Source: JAAYZK01 sp964535025 (GTDB taxonomy: Bacteria; Planctomycetota; Phycisphaerae; SM23-33; FEN-1343). Taken from it: a DNA stretch of 55,227 bases. The notes under the pieces are model-generated. The model did not search any database. It had not been told where the DNA came from and saw nothing but the letters and a program-made list of their open reading frames with translations. The stretch is from assembly GCA_964535025.1 (NCBI GenBank), contig CAZHRW010000272.1, positions 1 through 55,227 on the forward strand, read 5' to 3'. The translations under genes were made by a program, and so were the position numbers. Of the stretch, positions 41,772 through 50,561 are shown one piece after another; the first letter of the stretch is position 1, and the number at the start of each line of letters is the position of its first letter.

Positions 41772-43106
41772 ATGCCTGATAAGCCGAATATCATCCTGAT
41801 CACCTGTCACGACCTCGGTCAGCATATTGGCTGCTATGGTATCGAGACTGTCCGGACCCCCAACATCGACCGCCTGGCCGCCGAGGGCGTGCGCTTCGAG
41901 AACAGCTTCTGCACCGCCCCGCAGTGCAGCCCGAGCCGTGCGTCGATGGTCACCGGGCGTTACCCGCACGCCAACGGCATCATGGGGCTGTGCCATGCCG
42001 ATTTCCACTGGGATCTGTACGACGACGAAATTCACCTGGCCCGGCGGCTCGGCAACAGAGGCTACCACACGGCATTGATCGGCATCATCCACGAAACCGA
42101 CCACCCCGAGAGAATGGGCTTTGACGAGATCTACCGCCGTGCCGACGACCAGCCGCACGTGGCCCCCGCCATGCGATTGGCGAGCAAGGCCGCCGGTTGG
42201 CTCGGATCGCGGGCCAGCGAAAGCACCGCCCCCTTCTATCTGCAACTCGGTTTCCTGGAGCCTCACCGGGCCCACCAGACACCAACGCAGTGGCCGCCGA
42301 CGCATCGCCCGGCCGAGAACGGCGCGACCATCCCGCCCTATCTGCGCGATAATGAAGGTGCCGCCGAGGAAATGGCGTACTTCGAAGCCTCGGTCCGGAC
42401 TGCCGACGACGCCGTGGGCGTCGTGCTTCAGGCGCTGGACGCCGGCGGTCTGGCGGACAACACGCTGGTGATCTTCACCGCCGATCACGGCATCCCCTTC
42501 CCGCGCGCCAAGTGCACGCTGTACGACCCCGGCCTGGAGGTCCCGCTGATCATGCGTTGGCCCGCCGGACCATGGCAGGCTGGAGCGGTGCTGGACGCGA
42601 TGGTGTCGAACGTCGACTACGTGCCCACCCTGTGCGACCTGCTGGGGCTGCCCGAACCGGAGCACTGTCACGGCACGTCGTTCGCGCCGCTGCTGACCGG
42701 CGGCACATTCACGCCGCGCGAAGAACTCTTCGCCGAGATGACCTACCATGACTACTACGACCCCATCCGAGCCGTGCGTAGCCGGACGCATAAGTTGCTC
42801 GTCTCATTCTGCTGCAACAAGGCCATCATGGACCCCACGCAGCAATGGTGGCACAAGACGGCGCCGGTTGTTCCGGCCAAGCCGCACGCGACCCGTCACG
42901 GGCTGGTCGAACTGTACGACCTGCGCAGCGACCCGCTGGAGTTCGTCAACGTCGCCGACGACCCGGCCCAGGCCGGCGTGCGGGACGCCATGCTCAGGCG
43001 ACTGCATGACTGGATGGTAGGCACGGGTGATCCGCTGCTGGACGGCGTGCCGGCCTCCCCGCGGCACGATGAGGCGTTAGCGATGCTTCGTCGAGCGGCG
43101 AGGTAG
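41772..43106 (+). CDS. Sulfatase, cytoplasmic, N-sulfoglucosamine sulfohydrolase-like
   Basis: A 444-residue type I sulfatase without signal peptide. Features: ITCHDLGQHIGCYG (His-Asp metal site, as in heparan N-sulfatase-like members), formylglycine motif CSPSRASMVTGRYPH (Cys 52), GFLEPHRAH, FTADHGIPFPRAK (about 236) and EMTYHDYYDPIRAVRSRTHK. The HD site and the ADHGIPFPRAK element are typical of the sulfamidase-like group. It would act inside the cell on imported saccharides. It follows the variant sulfatase by 74 bases and converges with a XylR-type gene. Confidence 0.88.
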   Translation: MPDKPNIILITCHDLGQHIGCYGIETVRTPNIDRLAAEGVRFENSFCTAPQCSPSRASMVTGRYPHANGIMGLCHADFHWDLYDDEIHLARRLGNRGYHTALIGIIHETDHPERMGFDEIYRRADDQPHVAPAMRLASKAAGWLGSRASESTAPFYLQLGFLEPHRAHQTPTQWPPTHRPAENGATIPPYLRDNEGAAEEMAYFEASVRTADDAVGVVLQALDAGGLADNTLVIFTADHGIPFPRAKCTLYDPGLEVPLIMRWPAGPWQAGAVLDAMVSNVDYVPTLCDLLGLPEPEHCHGTSFAPLLTGGTFTPREELFAEMTYHDYYDPIRAVRSRTHKLLVSFCCNKAIMDPTQQWWHKTAPVVPAKPHATRHGLVELYDLRSDPLEFVNVADDPAQAGVRDAMLRRLHDWMVGTGDPLLDGVPASPRHDEALAMLRRAAR

Positions 43107-43117
43107 CCGCCCGTCCG

Positions 43118-44248
43118 TCACCCCCGCCCGAACCGCACGTCGCGGTACGCCGTCGGCGACAGGCCGGTGACCCACTTGAAGATACGCCACATCTGCGGTG
43201 CGCCGGGGAAGTGCGCGGACGCGGCGACCTTCTCGATCGACCAGTTGGTATCCCGCAGCAACTGCTTGGCCCATTCGATGCGCACCCGCTCGATCTCCTC
43301 GCCAATGGACCGTCCGACGGCTTTGCGAAAGCGCAACTCCAACGAACGGCGCGACGCGGGAATGGCCTCGTGGATGTCGCTGACGGTGACGCCATCGCGA
43401 CGACTGTCGCGGATCATCTTCAGCGCCCGTACCACCAGCGGATCGTCGATGGCGATCACGTCGGTGCTGCGGCGGACCGCGACGTAACGGCCAGTCACCT
43501 CAACCGGCGCGTCGGGAAACGGCTCGCCGGCCAGATGGCGCTCCAGCATGGCCGCCGCCTGGTACCCCAGTTCTTCCCCGGGCAACACCACACTGGTCAG
43601 CGAGGGGGGTGTGGTTTCGCAGAAGATCTCGTCGCCCCCAATGCCCATGATAGCCAGATCCTCAGGCACGCGCTGCCCATTCTCGGCGGCCATCAGCAGC
43701 ACGTTGCGGGCAATGATATCCGTCGCCGCCAGGACACCGGTCGGTCCCGGCAACGTGGCCAAGGCGCGCCGCAGGCGACCTTCGTCATCAACGTTGATCC
43801 GTCGGACCTCATAACCGGCTTCGGAGGCGACCGCCTCGAACCCTTCCAGCCGATTCAGGTGATACGCCCGCCCGGCTTCGTAAACCATCGCCAGGCTGCG
43901 ATGCCCTTGCTCGAGAAGATGCTCGGCGGCAAGCAGTCCGAGCGAGGCGTTGCCCCAGCACAGGTTCGCGTTCATCACGCCCGGCCGATTGCTGATGACG
44001 ACGCGCGGCACGCCCTCACAACGCTTGAGGACAGCCTCGCTTCGCTCCCCGATGCGCATGATCACCGCGTCGACACGGGTCGCATCCGCAACGTGATGAT
44101 CCCCCGTCCAACTGGCCATCAATGTCCAATGAGGGCGTTGCTGGGCAAAGCGAATGATCCCCGCGAGCATACTTCGCCAGTGCTCGTGCCACGGATGCGC
44201 GAGCAGCCCGACTCGAACGGGATCAGGCGATCGGTCTGTATTGCGCAT
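43118..44248 (-). CDS. XylR-type regulator (LacI-like sensor plus AraC HTH)
   Basis: A 376-residue regulator. Sensor domain about 10-265 (VGLLAHPWHEHWRSMLAGI, LLAAEHLLEQGHRSLAMVYE, GVLAATDIIARNVLLMA, LAIMGIGGDE) and AraC-type HTH about 275-376 (IPASRRSLELRFRKAVG, WSIEKVAASAHFPGAPQMWR, GLSPTAYRDVR). It lies 11 bases from the convergent sulfatase and is divergent from the truncated beta-helix gene and the DUF2264 gene, which it may control. The promoter at 44254-44282 would start transcription at or next to the ATG, so the message may be leaderless. Confidence 0.87.
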   Translation of the reverse strand: MRNTDRSPDPVRVGLLAHPWHEHWRSMLAGIIRFAQQRPHWTLMASWTGDHHVADATRVDAVIMRIGERSEAVLKRCEGVPRVVISNRPGVMNANLCWGNASLGLLAAEHLLEQGHRSLAMVYEAGRAYHLNRLEGFEAVASEAGYEVRRINVDDEGRLRRALATLPGPTGVLAATDIIARNVLLMAAENGQRVPEDLAIMGIGGDEIFCETTPPSLTSVVLPGEELGYQAAAMLERHLAGEPFPDAPVEVTGRYVAVRRSTDVIAIDDPLVVRALKMIRDSRRDGVTVSDIHEAIPASRRSLELRFRKAVGRSIGEEIERVRIEWAKQLLRDTNWSIEKVAASAHFPGAPQMWRIFKWVTGLSPTAYRDVRFGRG

Positions 44249-44253
44249 GCTGT

Positions 44254-44282
44254 TCTATAATATGCGCTCACGGCGTTGTCAA
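44254..44282 (-). promoter_or_regulatory. Sigma70-type promoter for the XylR-type gene
   Basis: Read leftward: perfect TTGACA (44277-44282), a 17-base spacer and TATAGA (44254-44259). The predicted transcription start falls at about 44247, at the ATG at 44248. Confidence 0.55.
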
Positions 44283-44389
44283 TCGCTGGATGTCTGGTAC
44301 CTTCTCACCGTGGGCGCATCCCATCGTTTCGTGCCTGCCTGCACGTCGTTGAGCACATCTCGGTCAACACCTTATGAGGAACTGTGATC

Positions 44390-44608
44390 ATGCGAACAAG
44401 CGCACTCGCCCTTACGGTCGTGGTTGTCTTGTCCCTTGGCATACCCGCCCAGGCCCAAATCCCCATCCCCGACGGCTTCCCCGACGCGTCCACGACCGGC
44501 ATCGCCGCCCAGTGCGGCTTCGTCTACCCCTCTCGTTTCTCGGTCACCTTCAATCGCCACGCCGGAGTGACCTGCACGGCCTACCGCAGCCAGTTCCGCC
44601 TCACCTGA
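44390..44608 (+). pseudogene. Truncated beta-helix protein leader
   Basis: A 72-codon frame with a good signal peptide (TSALALTVVVVLSLGIPAQA) and then IPIPDGFPDASTTGIA, which matches the mature N-terminus of the beta-helix dockerin protein at 30766-33084 (AIPAGFPNASTTGIA). After that point the two diverge and the frame stops. GAGGA precedes the ATG. This looks like the front of a paralogous gene cut off by a deletion. Confidence 0.6.
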
Positions 44609-44827
44609 ATCGAAGACAGACAGCCGCCCGGCGGCGAGGGTGGATACTGAAATGAATAACGGTTTTACCATCTCGGCGGTCGCCCCTGTCGCAAGCCTGG
44701 GGTAGAATCCCCGCTGTTGAGGAATTCCGCACCGCCCACCGCGAGCGGGCCGAATAGGCGCCGCGTGGAAGATCCTTCTCAAACGGCGTGGTGGACCCAG
44801 GACCTGACCCAAGGACATGGATTGACG

Positions 44828-46735
44828 ATGAACGATTGCGACATGCACGCACCCGGCCCCGGCCGCGAGGCAGTCAGACGCATCACGAACAACCCCTGCC
44901 GGACGCGAGCGGATGTCCAGCAGCTTGTGCGCGATCTGGTTGAACCGATGATCCCCTGCTTCAGCCAAGGCGGGGCTCATGTGATCGCGGGGCCGTACGG
45001 GTCGAGCGACTCCAGCAGGGCCGCCGGCCTGGAGGCGTTTGCCAGGCCGTTGTGGGGCTTGGCGCCGCTTCCGGCAGGCGGGGGCGCCTTCGAGCACTGG
45101 GACCTGTATCGCCGGGGGCTCGCCCATGGCGTCGACCCGGAGCACCCGGAATACTGGGGCGTCGGTCAGCAGGGCAGCCTGCGGTACGTGGAATACGCGT
45201 CGATCGCCTTCGGTCTGCTGCTGGCAGGCGACCAACTGTGGACCCCGCTGACACCGCGGGACAGGAGCAATCTCTCCTGTTGGCTGCGCGAGATCAACCG
45301 CACCAGGATCGGCGGCAGCAACTGGCAGTTCTTCCGGGTGCTGGCCAACGTGGCCCTGGAGGCCCTGGGAGAGGCCCATGATCCCACCCTTCTGGTGGAA
45401 GCTCTCGACCGGCTGGAATCGTGTTACGTCGCCGACGGATGGTACACCGATGGCCCGTCGTCTCGCAGCGATTACTACATCCCCTTCGCCATGCATTTCT
45501 ACGGCCTGATTTACGCGATAGCGCGAGGATCCGCCGACCCTCAGCGCGCCGAGCGCTTCCGTCAACGGGCGGCGAGCTTCGCCCATGACTTCGCGGCGTG
45601 GTTCACCGCCGACGGCGCGGCCCTGCCCTTCGGCCGAAGTCTGATCTACCGATTCGCCCAAGGCGCTTTCTGGGGCGCTCTGGCCATGGCCCACGTGGAA
45701 GCGCTGCCATGGGACGTCATCAAGGGCCTGTACATGCGCCACATACGCTGGTGGCTCCAACGACCCATCTTCACCGAATCGGGCCTGTTGAGCATCGGCT
45801 ACGCCTACCCGAACATTCTCATGGCCGAGCAGTACAACACGCCGGGCAGCCCGTACTGGGCGATGAAGGCCTTCGCACCCCTCGCCCTGGACGATGCCCA
45901 CCCGTTCTGGCAGGCGGAGGAGGCCCCGCTGCCCGATGCGAGGAAGACGGCCGTCAGCGTCCAGCCCATCCCGCGCATGCTGCTGTGCCGGGACGGCCAA
46001 CACGACCACGTCGTGGCGCTGACAGGCGGGCAGTTCGCCGAGTTCCTTCCCCGACACACCCCCGAGAAGTACTCGAAATTCGCCTATTCCACCGCGTTCG
46101 GATTCTGCGTCGCCGGCAGCGCCCACGAACTGACCGCCGACAGCACACTGCTGCTCAGCGAGGAGGGTCGCTGGTGGCGGCATCGCCAGGAGGTCGACGA
46201 CGTTCGCCTCGACCACCATGCCCACTGGACACGATGGCATGTGTGGAAGGACGTCACCGTCGAAACCTGGCTTGTCCCCTGCCTGCCCTGGCACGCGCGC
46301 GTGCATCGCGTAGAGACGTCCCGCCACCTGATGGTCAGGGAATCCGGCTTCGCCCTGAATTCGGACTTCGATCCCGGGCCGTCCGTGCGAATCGAAACAG
46401 GCCCCGGAGCGGCCGCGTTCTTCACGCCGGCCGGGTTCAGCGGGATCCGCGATGCCCGGGGCACGCGGGACGGCAAACTGGATCCGCCCGGACTCGATCA
46501 GTCCCACCCGAATGCGAACGTGATGTTCCCGCAGGTTCGCATTCCCGTCCTCACGTCGGAGCTTGCTCCCGGCGTCCACTGGCTCGGCGCCTTGGTTCTT
46601 GGCGTTCCGACCGGCGATCAGGAGCATGCGTTGGACCTCTGGCGGCGGCCGCCGCAGGTGACCTTCACTGACAGAGGTCTGGAGGTGCGCCTCCCCGATG
46701 ACGCCGTAGTATACAGCGCAAGCTACCAACGATGA
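44828..46735 (+). CDS. DUF2264-family protein, probable glycoside hydrolase
   Basis: A 635-residue protein without a signal peptide. It matches the DUF2264 plan (PF10022): an N-terminal alpha/alpha-toroid domain of about 350 residues (SRAAGLEAFARPLWGLAP, WLREINRTRIGGSNWQFFRV, WYTDGPSSRSDYYIPFAMHF, HIRWWLQRPIFTESGLLSIG) followed by a beta-rich domain (about 355-635). Part of this family is classed in CAZy, I believe as GH154 beta-glucuronidases; that assignment is from memory. It would cleave imported oligosaccharides. The ATG at 44828 has AAGGAC 13 bases upstream; the frame is open to 44717. It is divergent from the XylR-type gene. Confidence 0.8.
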   Translation: MNDCDMHAPGPGREAVRRITNNPCRTRADVQQLVRDLVEPMIPCFSQGGAHVIAGPYGSSDSSRAAGLEAFARPLWGLAPLPAGGGAFEHWDLYRRGLAHGVDPEHPEYWGVGQQGSLRYVEYASIAFGLLLAGDQLWTPLTPRDRSNLSCWLREINRTRIGGSNWQFFRVLANVALEALGEAHDPTLLVEALDRLESCYVADGWYTDGPSSRSDYYIPFAMHFYGLIYAIARGSADPQRAERFRQRAASFAHDFAAWFTADGAALPFGRSLIYRFAQGAFWGALAMAHVEALPWDVIKGLYMRHIRWWLQRPIFTESGLLSIGYAYPNILMAEQYNTPGSPYWAMKAFAPLALDDAHPFWQAEEAPLPDARKTAVSVQPIPRMLLCRDGQHDHVVALTGGQFAEFLPRHTPEKYSKFAYSTAFGFCVAGSAHELTADSTLLLSEEGRWWRHRQEVDDVRLDHHAHWTRWHVWKDVTVETWLVPCLPWHARVHRVETSRHLMVRESGFALNSDFDPGPSVRIETGPGAAAFFTPAGFSGIRDARGTRDGKLDPPGLDQSHPNANVMFPQVRIPVLTSELAPGVHWLGALVLGVPTGDQEHALDLWRRPPQVTFTDRGLEVRLPDDAVVYSASYQR

Positions 46736-46941
46736 CTTCACGTCTTCCTGCGACCGCACCGCCCGTGGTGCCTTGGCCACACAGGATGACATGGACAAAC
46801 CTCTTACCGCTACCGTTATCCCTCGAACCGCACTTCTGAGGTAGAATCGCTATCTGTCGAGGGACCGCGATATGCACCACGACCGGCCGGCGCAGCGGCG
46901 TCAGAGCATGTCCGGCACGCGGCCAGGTGTTCGAGCGACCC

Positions 46942-48090
46942 TCACTTGTCGCCCCGTCGGCGGTACTGCGAGGGCGACATGCCGACGAAGCGTCCGAAGA
47001 CGGTGCTGAAGTAGTCGGCATTGGAGAAGCCGCAGCGGCGGGCGATTTCATTGATCGAAGCGTTGCCGCTCATGAGCAGGTATTTGGCGCGTTCGAGGCG
47101 GACGCGTCGGATCTCTTCGAGGGGCGAACGGTTGAACACGGCGCGGAAGCCGCGTTCGAGGCTTCGGCGGGAGATCGGCACGGCCGCGAGGACCTCCGGC
47201 AGGCCGGCGCCTTCGGCGGCGTGGGCGTGGATGAAGCGGACGGCGGCGGCGAGGTCGTCGTCGTCGATGGCAAGCATGTCGGTCGAGCCGCGCGAGACCA
47301 CACCGACGGGCGGGATGAGCACGGGCCGGCGCGGGGGGCGTCGGCCGGCCAGCAGGTCGGCCAGCAGGCGCACCGCCGCGTCGCCGATGCGTTCGCAGCC
47401 CAGCCGGATGCTCGACAGGGGCGGGTCGGCCATTTCGCAGACGAGCGGGTCGTCGTCGACGCCCAGCAGGGCCACCTCATTGGGCACGTCGAGGTCGGCG
47501 TCGCGACAGATGCCGCACAGGTAGTAAGCCTGGCTGGCCAGCCCCGCCAGCAGGCCCACGGGCTTGGGCAGGCCGACGAGCCAGTCGCGCACCACGCCGT
47601 CGCGCCGGTGCCAGTCGGAGGCGTCGAAGGGCGGCAGCGCGTGGAGGTTCGCCTCGGGCACCCCCCGACGGCGGAGGGCAGCAAAGAAGCCCCGGCGACG
47701 GCGTTCGATGTAGGCCTTGGGCTGGTCGGTCCAGTAGGCGAAGTGCTTGAGGTTGCGGTCGAGCAGGTAGGCGGCGGCCAGTTCGGCGATCTGTGCGTCG
47801 TCGCTGCGGACCGTGGGAACGTCGCCGTCCGGCAGGGCGCCGGCGAAGTTCACCAGCGGAACGCCCAGCGATCGCAGACGCTCGATCCAGACGTTCTCCT
47901 GCGTGAGGTTCGTGATCACCCCGTCGGGGCGCCACGCCAGCATCGACTCGACCTGACCGCCCATGTCGCCGGCCAGACGGACCGACCACGCCTTGCGCAC
48001 ACGGATCGCCCGCCCGATCGCCATGCCCACGCTGCGGTAGTACAGCGAGCCGGACACGATCAACACGCCGATACGACAGGATGGGGCCAC
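46942..48090 (-). CDS. XylR-type regulator (LacI-like sensor plus AraC HTH)
   Basis: A 382-residue regulator. Sensor domain about 5-270 (IGVLIVSGSLYYRSVGMAI, AYLLDRNLKHFAYW, NEVALLGVDDDPLVCEM) and AraC-type HTH about 285-382 (VPISRRSLERGFRAVFN, INEIARRCGFSNADYFSTVF, GMSPSQYRRR). A GTG at 48090 with GGGAG 9 bases upstream is taken as start, since the sensor begins right there; the frame is open to 48219. It is divergent from the aldolase/dehydrogenase operon and is its likely regulator. Confidence 0.85.
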   Translation of the reverse strand: MAPSCRIGVLIVSGSLYYRSVGMAIGRAIRVRKAWSVRLAGDMGGQVESMLAWRPDGVITNLTQENVWIERLRSLGVPLVNFAGALPDGDVPTVRSDDAQIAELAAAYLLDRNLKHFAYWTDQPKAYIERRRRGFFAALRRRGVPEANLHALPPFDASDWHRRDGVVRDWLVGLPKPVGLLAGLASQAYYLCGICRDADLDVPNEVALLGVDDDPLVCEMADPPLSSIRLGCERIGDAAVRLLADLLAGRRPPRRPVLIPPVGVVSRGSTDMLAIDDDDLAAAVRFIHAHAAEGAGLPEVLAAVPISRRSLERGFRAVFNRSPLEEIRRVRLERAKYLLMSGNASINEIARRCGFSNADYFSTVFGRFVGMSPSQYRRRGDK

Positions 48091-48283
48091 TCTGGATGCT
48101 CCCGACGGACGACGCGGACGTCGCGCGTGGCGTGCATTCAAAGACGCAGGCCCCACCGGCGGGGCCGAGGGCCACCACCACGCCACTCCGACAGCATACG
48201 CCAAGCAACCTCTCTGCACAAGCGAACGTCTCCGCTTCTACCGGCCTGTCGCAAACCCCAAGGTCTTTGGCGCAATCCTTGGC

Positions 48284-48312
48284 TTGACCGATCCGGTCGA
48301 CGGCAGCATACT
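48284..48312 (+). promoter_or_regulatory. Putative promoter of the aldolase/dehydrogenase operon
   Basis: TTGACC (48284-48289), a 17-base spacer and CATACT (48307-48312) lie 60 bases ahead of the ATG at 48372. Confidence 0.45.
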
Positions 48313-48371
48313 GCGGCCGATCGCCTGCTGTTGCCTGTTGTGAACGCGTGCATGGATCGAGGTGAATCCGC

Positions 48372-49445
48372 ATGACTGACTGCATCCCTGAAGCAACACG
48401 TGAAGTCATCCGCCGCGGGACCGTCATCCCCGCGATGCCCTTAGTCCTCGATGCCCGTCGGCGGTTCGACGAGCGGCGCCAGCGGGCCCTGGTGCGCTAC
48501 TACCTCGACGCCGGGGCGGGCGGCGTGGCCGTCGGGATGCACTTCACGCAGTTCGAGATCCGCCGTCCGGGCATCGACCTGTACGCGCCGGTCCTGCGGC
48601 TCTGCGCCGAGGAGGTCGATGCCTACGTCGCCCGCACCGGACGGCCGGTGGCCAAGCTGGCGGGCATCAACGGGCGCCTGGGCGACGCGACCGGACAGGC
48701 CGAGACGGCCCGCGAAATCGGCTACGATTACGCGATCATCTCGATGGCCGCCCTGCAGGGCTGCCTGGAGGCGGAGATGCTCTACCACATGCGGGAACTG
48801 GCAAAAGTCATGCCCCTGTTCGCGTTCTACCTGCCGGTGGTCGTCGGCGGGGTGCCAATGCCCAACGCATTCTGGCGCGAGCTGGTCCAGATCGAGGCCA
48901 TCCACGGCATCAAGATCGCCCCCTTCAACGATTACAGCACGCTGGACGTGCTGCGGGCGGTGGCCGAGTCGGACCGGGCACACGACATCACCCTCTACAC
49001 CGGCAACGACAACAGCATCGTCTACGACCTGATCACGCCCTTCCGCTTCGCCGTCGGCGACAGCGCCCGCACGGTGCGGGTGCGCGGCGGCCTGCTGGGG
49101 CAGTGGGCGTGCTGGACGCGCCGGGCGGTCGATCTGCTCGACCGGATCCACGCCCTCGTCGCTGACGGCGGGCCGATCGATCCGGGCCTGCTGACGCTGG
49201 CCGCCCAGATCACCGACGCCAACGGTGCGATCTTCGACGTTGCCCACAGCTACGCTGGCAGCATCCCGGGCATCAACGAGATCCTCCGCCGCCAGGGCTT
49301 CCTCGAAGGCATCTGGACGCTCAAGCGCGACGAGGTGCTCAGCCCCGGGCAGGCCGAGGAGATCGACCGGGTCTACGCTGCGTATCCGCACCTGAACGAC
49401 GACGCTTTCGTCCACGAGAACCTCCACCGCTGGCTGAACGCCTGA
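48372..49445 (+). CDS. Dihydrodipicolinate synthase/N-acetylneuraminate lyase family aldolase
   Basis: A 357-residue TIM-barrel protein of the DapA family. The barrel starts with RGTVIPAMPLVLDARRRFDE; AGAGGVAVGMHFTQFE follows. The likely Schiff-base Lys is K181 in IHGIKIAPFNDYS and the partner Tyr is Y153 in FYLPVVVGG. The family cleaves or forms 2-keto acids, usually releasing pyruvate. With the dehydrogenases encoded next it suggests a non-phosphorylative route for a sugar acid or deoxy-sugar acid. It is longer than classic DapA (about 290). First gene of the operon; GAGGTGA precedes the ATG. Confidence 0.85.
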   Translation: MTDCIPEATREVIRRGTVIPAMPLVLDARRRFDERRQRALVRYYLDAGAGGVAVGMHFTQFEIRRPGIDLYAPVLRLCAEEVDAYVARTGRPVAKLAGINGRLGDATGQAETAREIGYDYAIISMAALQGCLEAEMLYHMRELAKVMPLFAFYLPVVVGGVPMPNAFWRELVQIEAIHGIKIAPFNDYSTLDVLRAVAESDRAHDITLYTGNDNSIVYDLITPFRFAVGDSARTVRVRGGLLGQWACWTRRAVDLLDRIHALVADGGPIDPGLLTLAAQITDANGAIFDVAHSYAGSIPGINEILRRQGFLEGIWTLKRDEVLSPGQAEEIDRVYAAYPHLNDDAFVHENLHRWLNA

Positions 49446-49471
49446 CGCCGCGATTGATTGGAGAGACCGAC

Positions 49472-50521
49472 ATGACCGACATCCACACCATCGACGGCCA
49501 GACGCTCCCCGGGCGCATCGAGGACGTCGCGCACCTGGAAGACCTGCTGTCGACCCCCACGCAGGCGCTCGTCGACGACATGGCCGCCCTGGACGGGGAC
49601 ATCATGATCCTCGGCGTCGGCGGCAAGGTGGGCCCGACGCTGGCGATGATGGCCAAGCGGGCGGCCCCGGGCAAGCGGGTGATCGGCGTAGCGCGATTCA
49701 GCGACGCCGGCGTGCGAAAGCGCCTGGAGGAGGCGGGCGTCCAGTGCCTCTCGTGCGATCTCCTGCAGCGCGACCAACTGGCCACACTGCCCGATGCGGC
49801 GAACATCGTCTACATGGCCGGCAGGAAGTTCGGCACCGCCGGCGCCGAGCCGTTCACCTGGGCGATGAACGTGGTGGTGCCCACGCACGTTGGCGAGCGG
49901 TTCCGCGACTGCCGCATCGTGGCGTTCAGCACGCTGTGCGTCTACCCCTTCGCCGACACCCGCGGGTCGGGCTGCGACGAACAGGACCCCGCCCTGCCGT
50001 TCGGGGAGTACCCCAACTCCTGCGTCGGACGCGAGCGGGTGTTCCAGTACTTCAGCGAACTGAACCGCTGCCCGGGCCGGCTGATCCGCCTGAACTACGC
50101 GATCGACCTGCGTTACGGCGTCCTGCAGGACATCGCCCGTTGGGTCCTGGCCGGCGAGCCGGTCCCCTTGGGCACGCCGGTGGCCAATGTGATCTGGCAG
50201 GGCGATTCGACGGCCCAGATCCTCAGATCCCTGCTGCACTGCACGCTGCCGGCCGAGCCGCTGAACGTCGGTATGCCCCAGCCGGCGAACGTCAAGCAGA
50301 TCGCCAATCGATTCGCCGAGTTGTTCGGCAGACGACCCTTCTTCGGTGGAATCGAACAGACCACGGCCTGGCACAACGACACCTCACTCGCGCGGAAGCT
50401 CTTCGGCGACCCCATCGTCGACCTCGACACGATGATCCGCTGGAACGCCGACTGGCTTGAGCGCGCGATGCCGGTCTACGAGAAACCAACGCACTACGAG
50501 CAGCGTCAGGGCATGTTCTGA
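49472..50521 (+). CDS. NAD-dependent epimerase/dehydratase-like protein (extended SDR)
   Basis: A 349-residue extended short-chain dehydrogenase. Rossmann motif MILGVGGKVGPTLAMMA (about 45-60), then IVAFSTLCVYPF (about 151-162), and substrate-side helices. At the usual YxxxK position it reads EYPNSCVGRERVF, with Cys-x-x-Arg in place of Tyr-x-x-x-Lys spacing, so the catalytic mechanism may differ. GGAGAG lies 8 bases before the ATG at 49472. It starts 26 bases after the aldolase gene, so it is in the same operon. It might oxidise, epimerise or dehydrate the sugar ahead of the aldolase. Confidence 0.8.
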   Translation: MTDIHTIDGQTLPGRIEDVAHLEDLLSTPTQALVDDMAALDGDIMILGVGGKVGPTLAMMAKRAAPGKRVIGVARFSDAGVRKRLEEAGVQCLSCDLLQRDQLATLPDAANIVYMAGRKFGTAGAEPFTWAMNVVVPTHVGERFRDCRIVAFSTLCVYPFADTRGSGCDEQDPALPFGEYPNSCVGRERVFQYFSELNRCPGRLIRLNYAIDLRYGVLQDIARWVLAGEPVPLGTPVANVIWQGDSTAQILRSLLHCTLPAEPLNVGMPQPANVKQIANRFAELFGRRPFFGGIEQTTAWHNDTSLARKLFGDPIVDLDTMIRWNADWLERAMPVYEKPTHYEQRQGMF

Positions 50522-50561
50522 TACCGCACGGCACTGAGCCTCCTATCTGAAAGGTCACATC

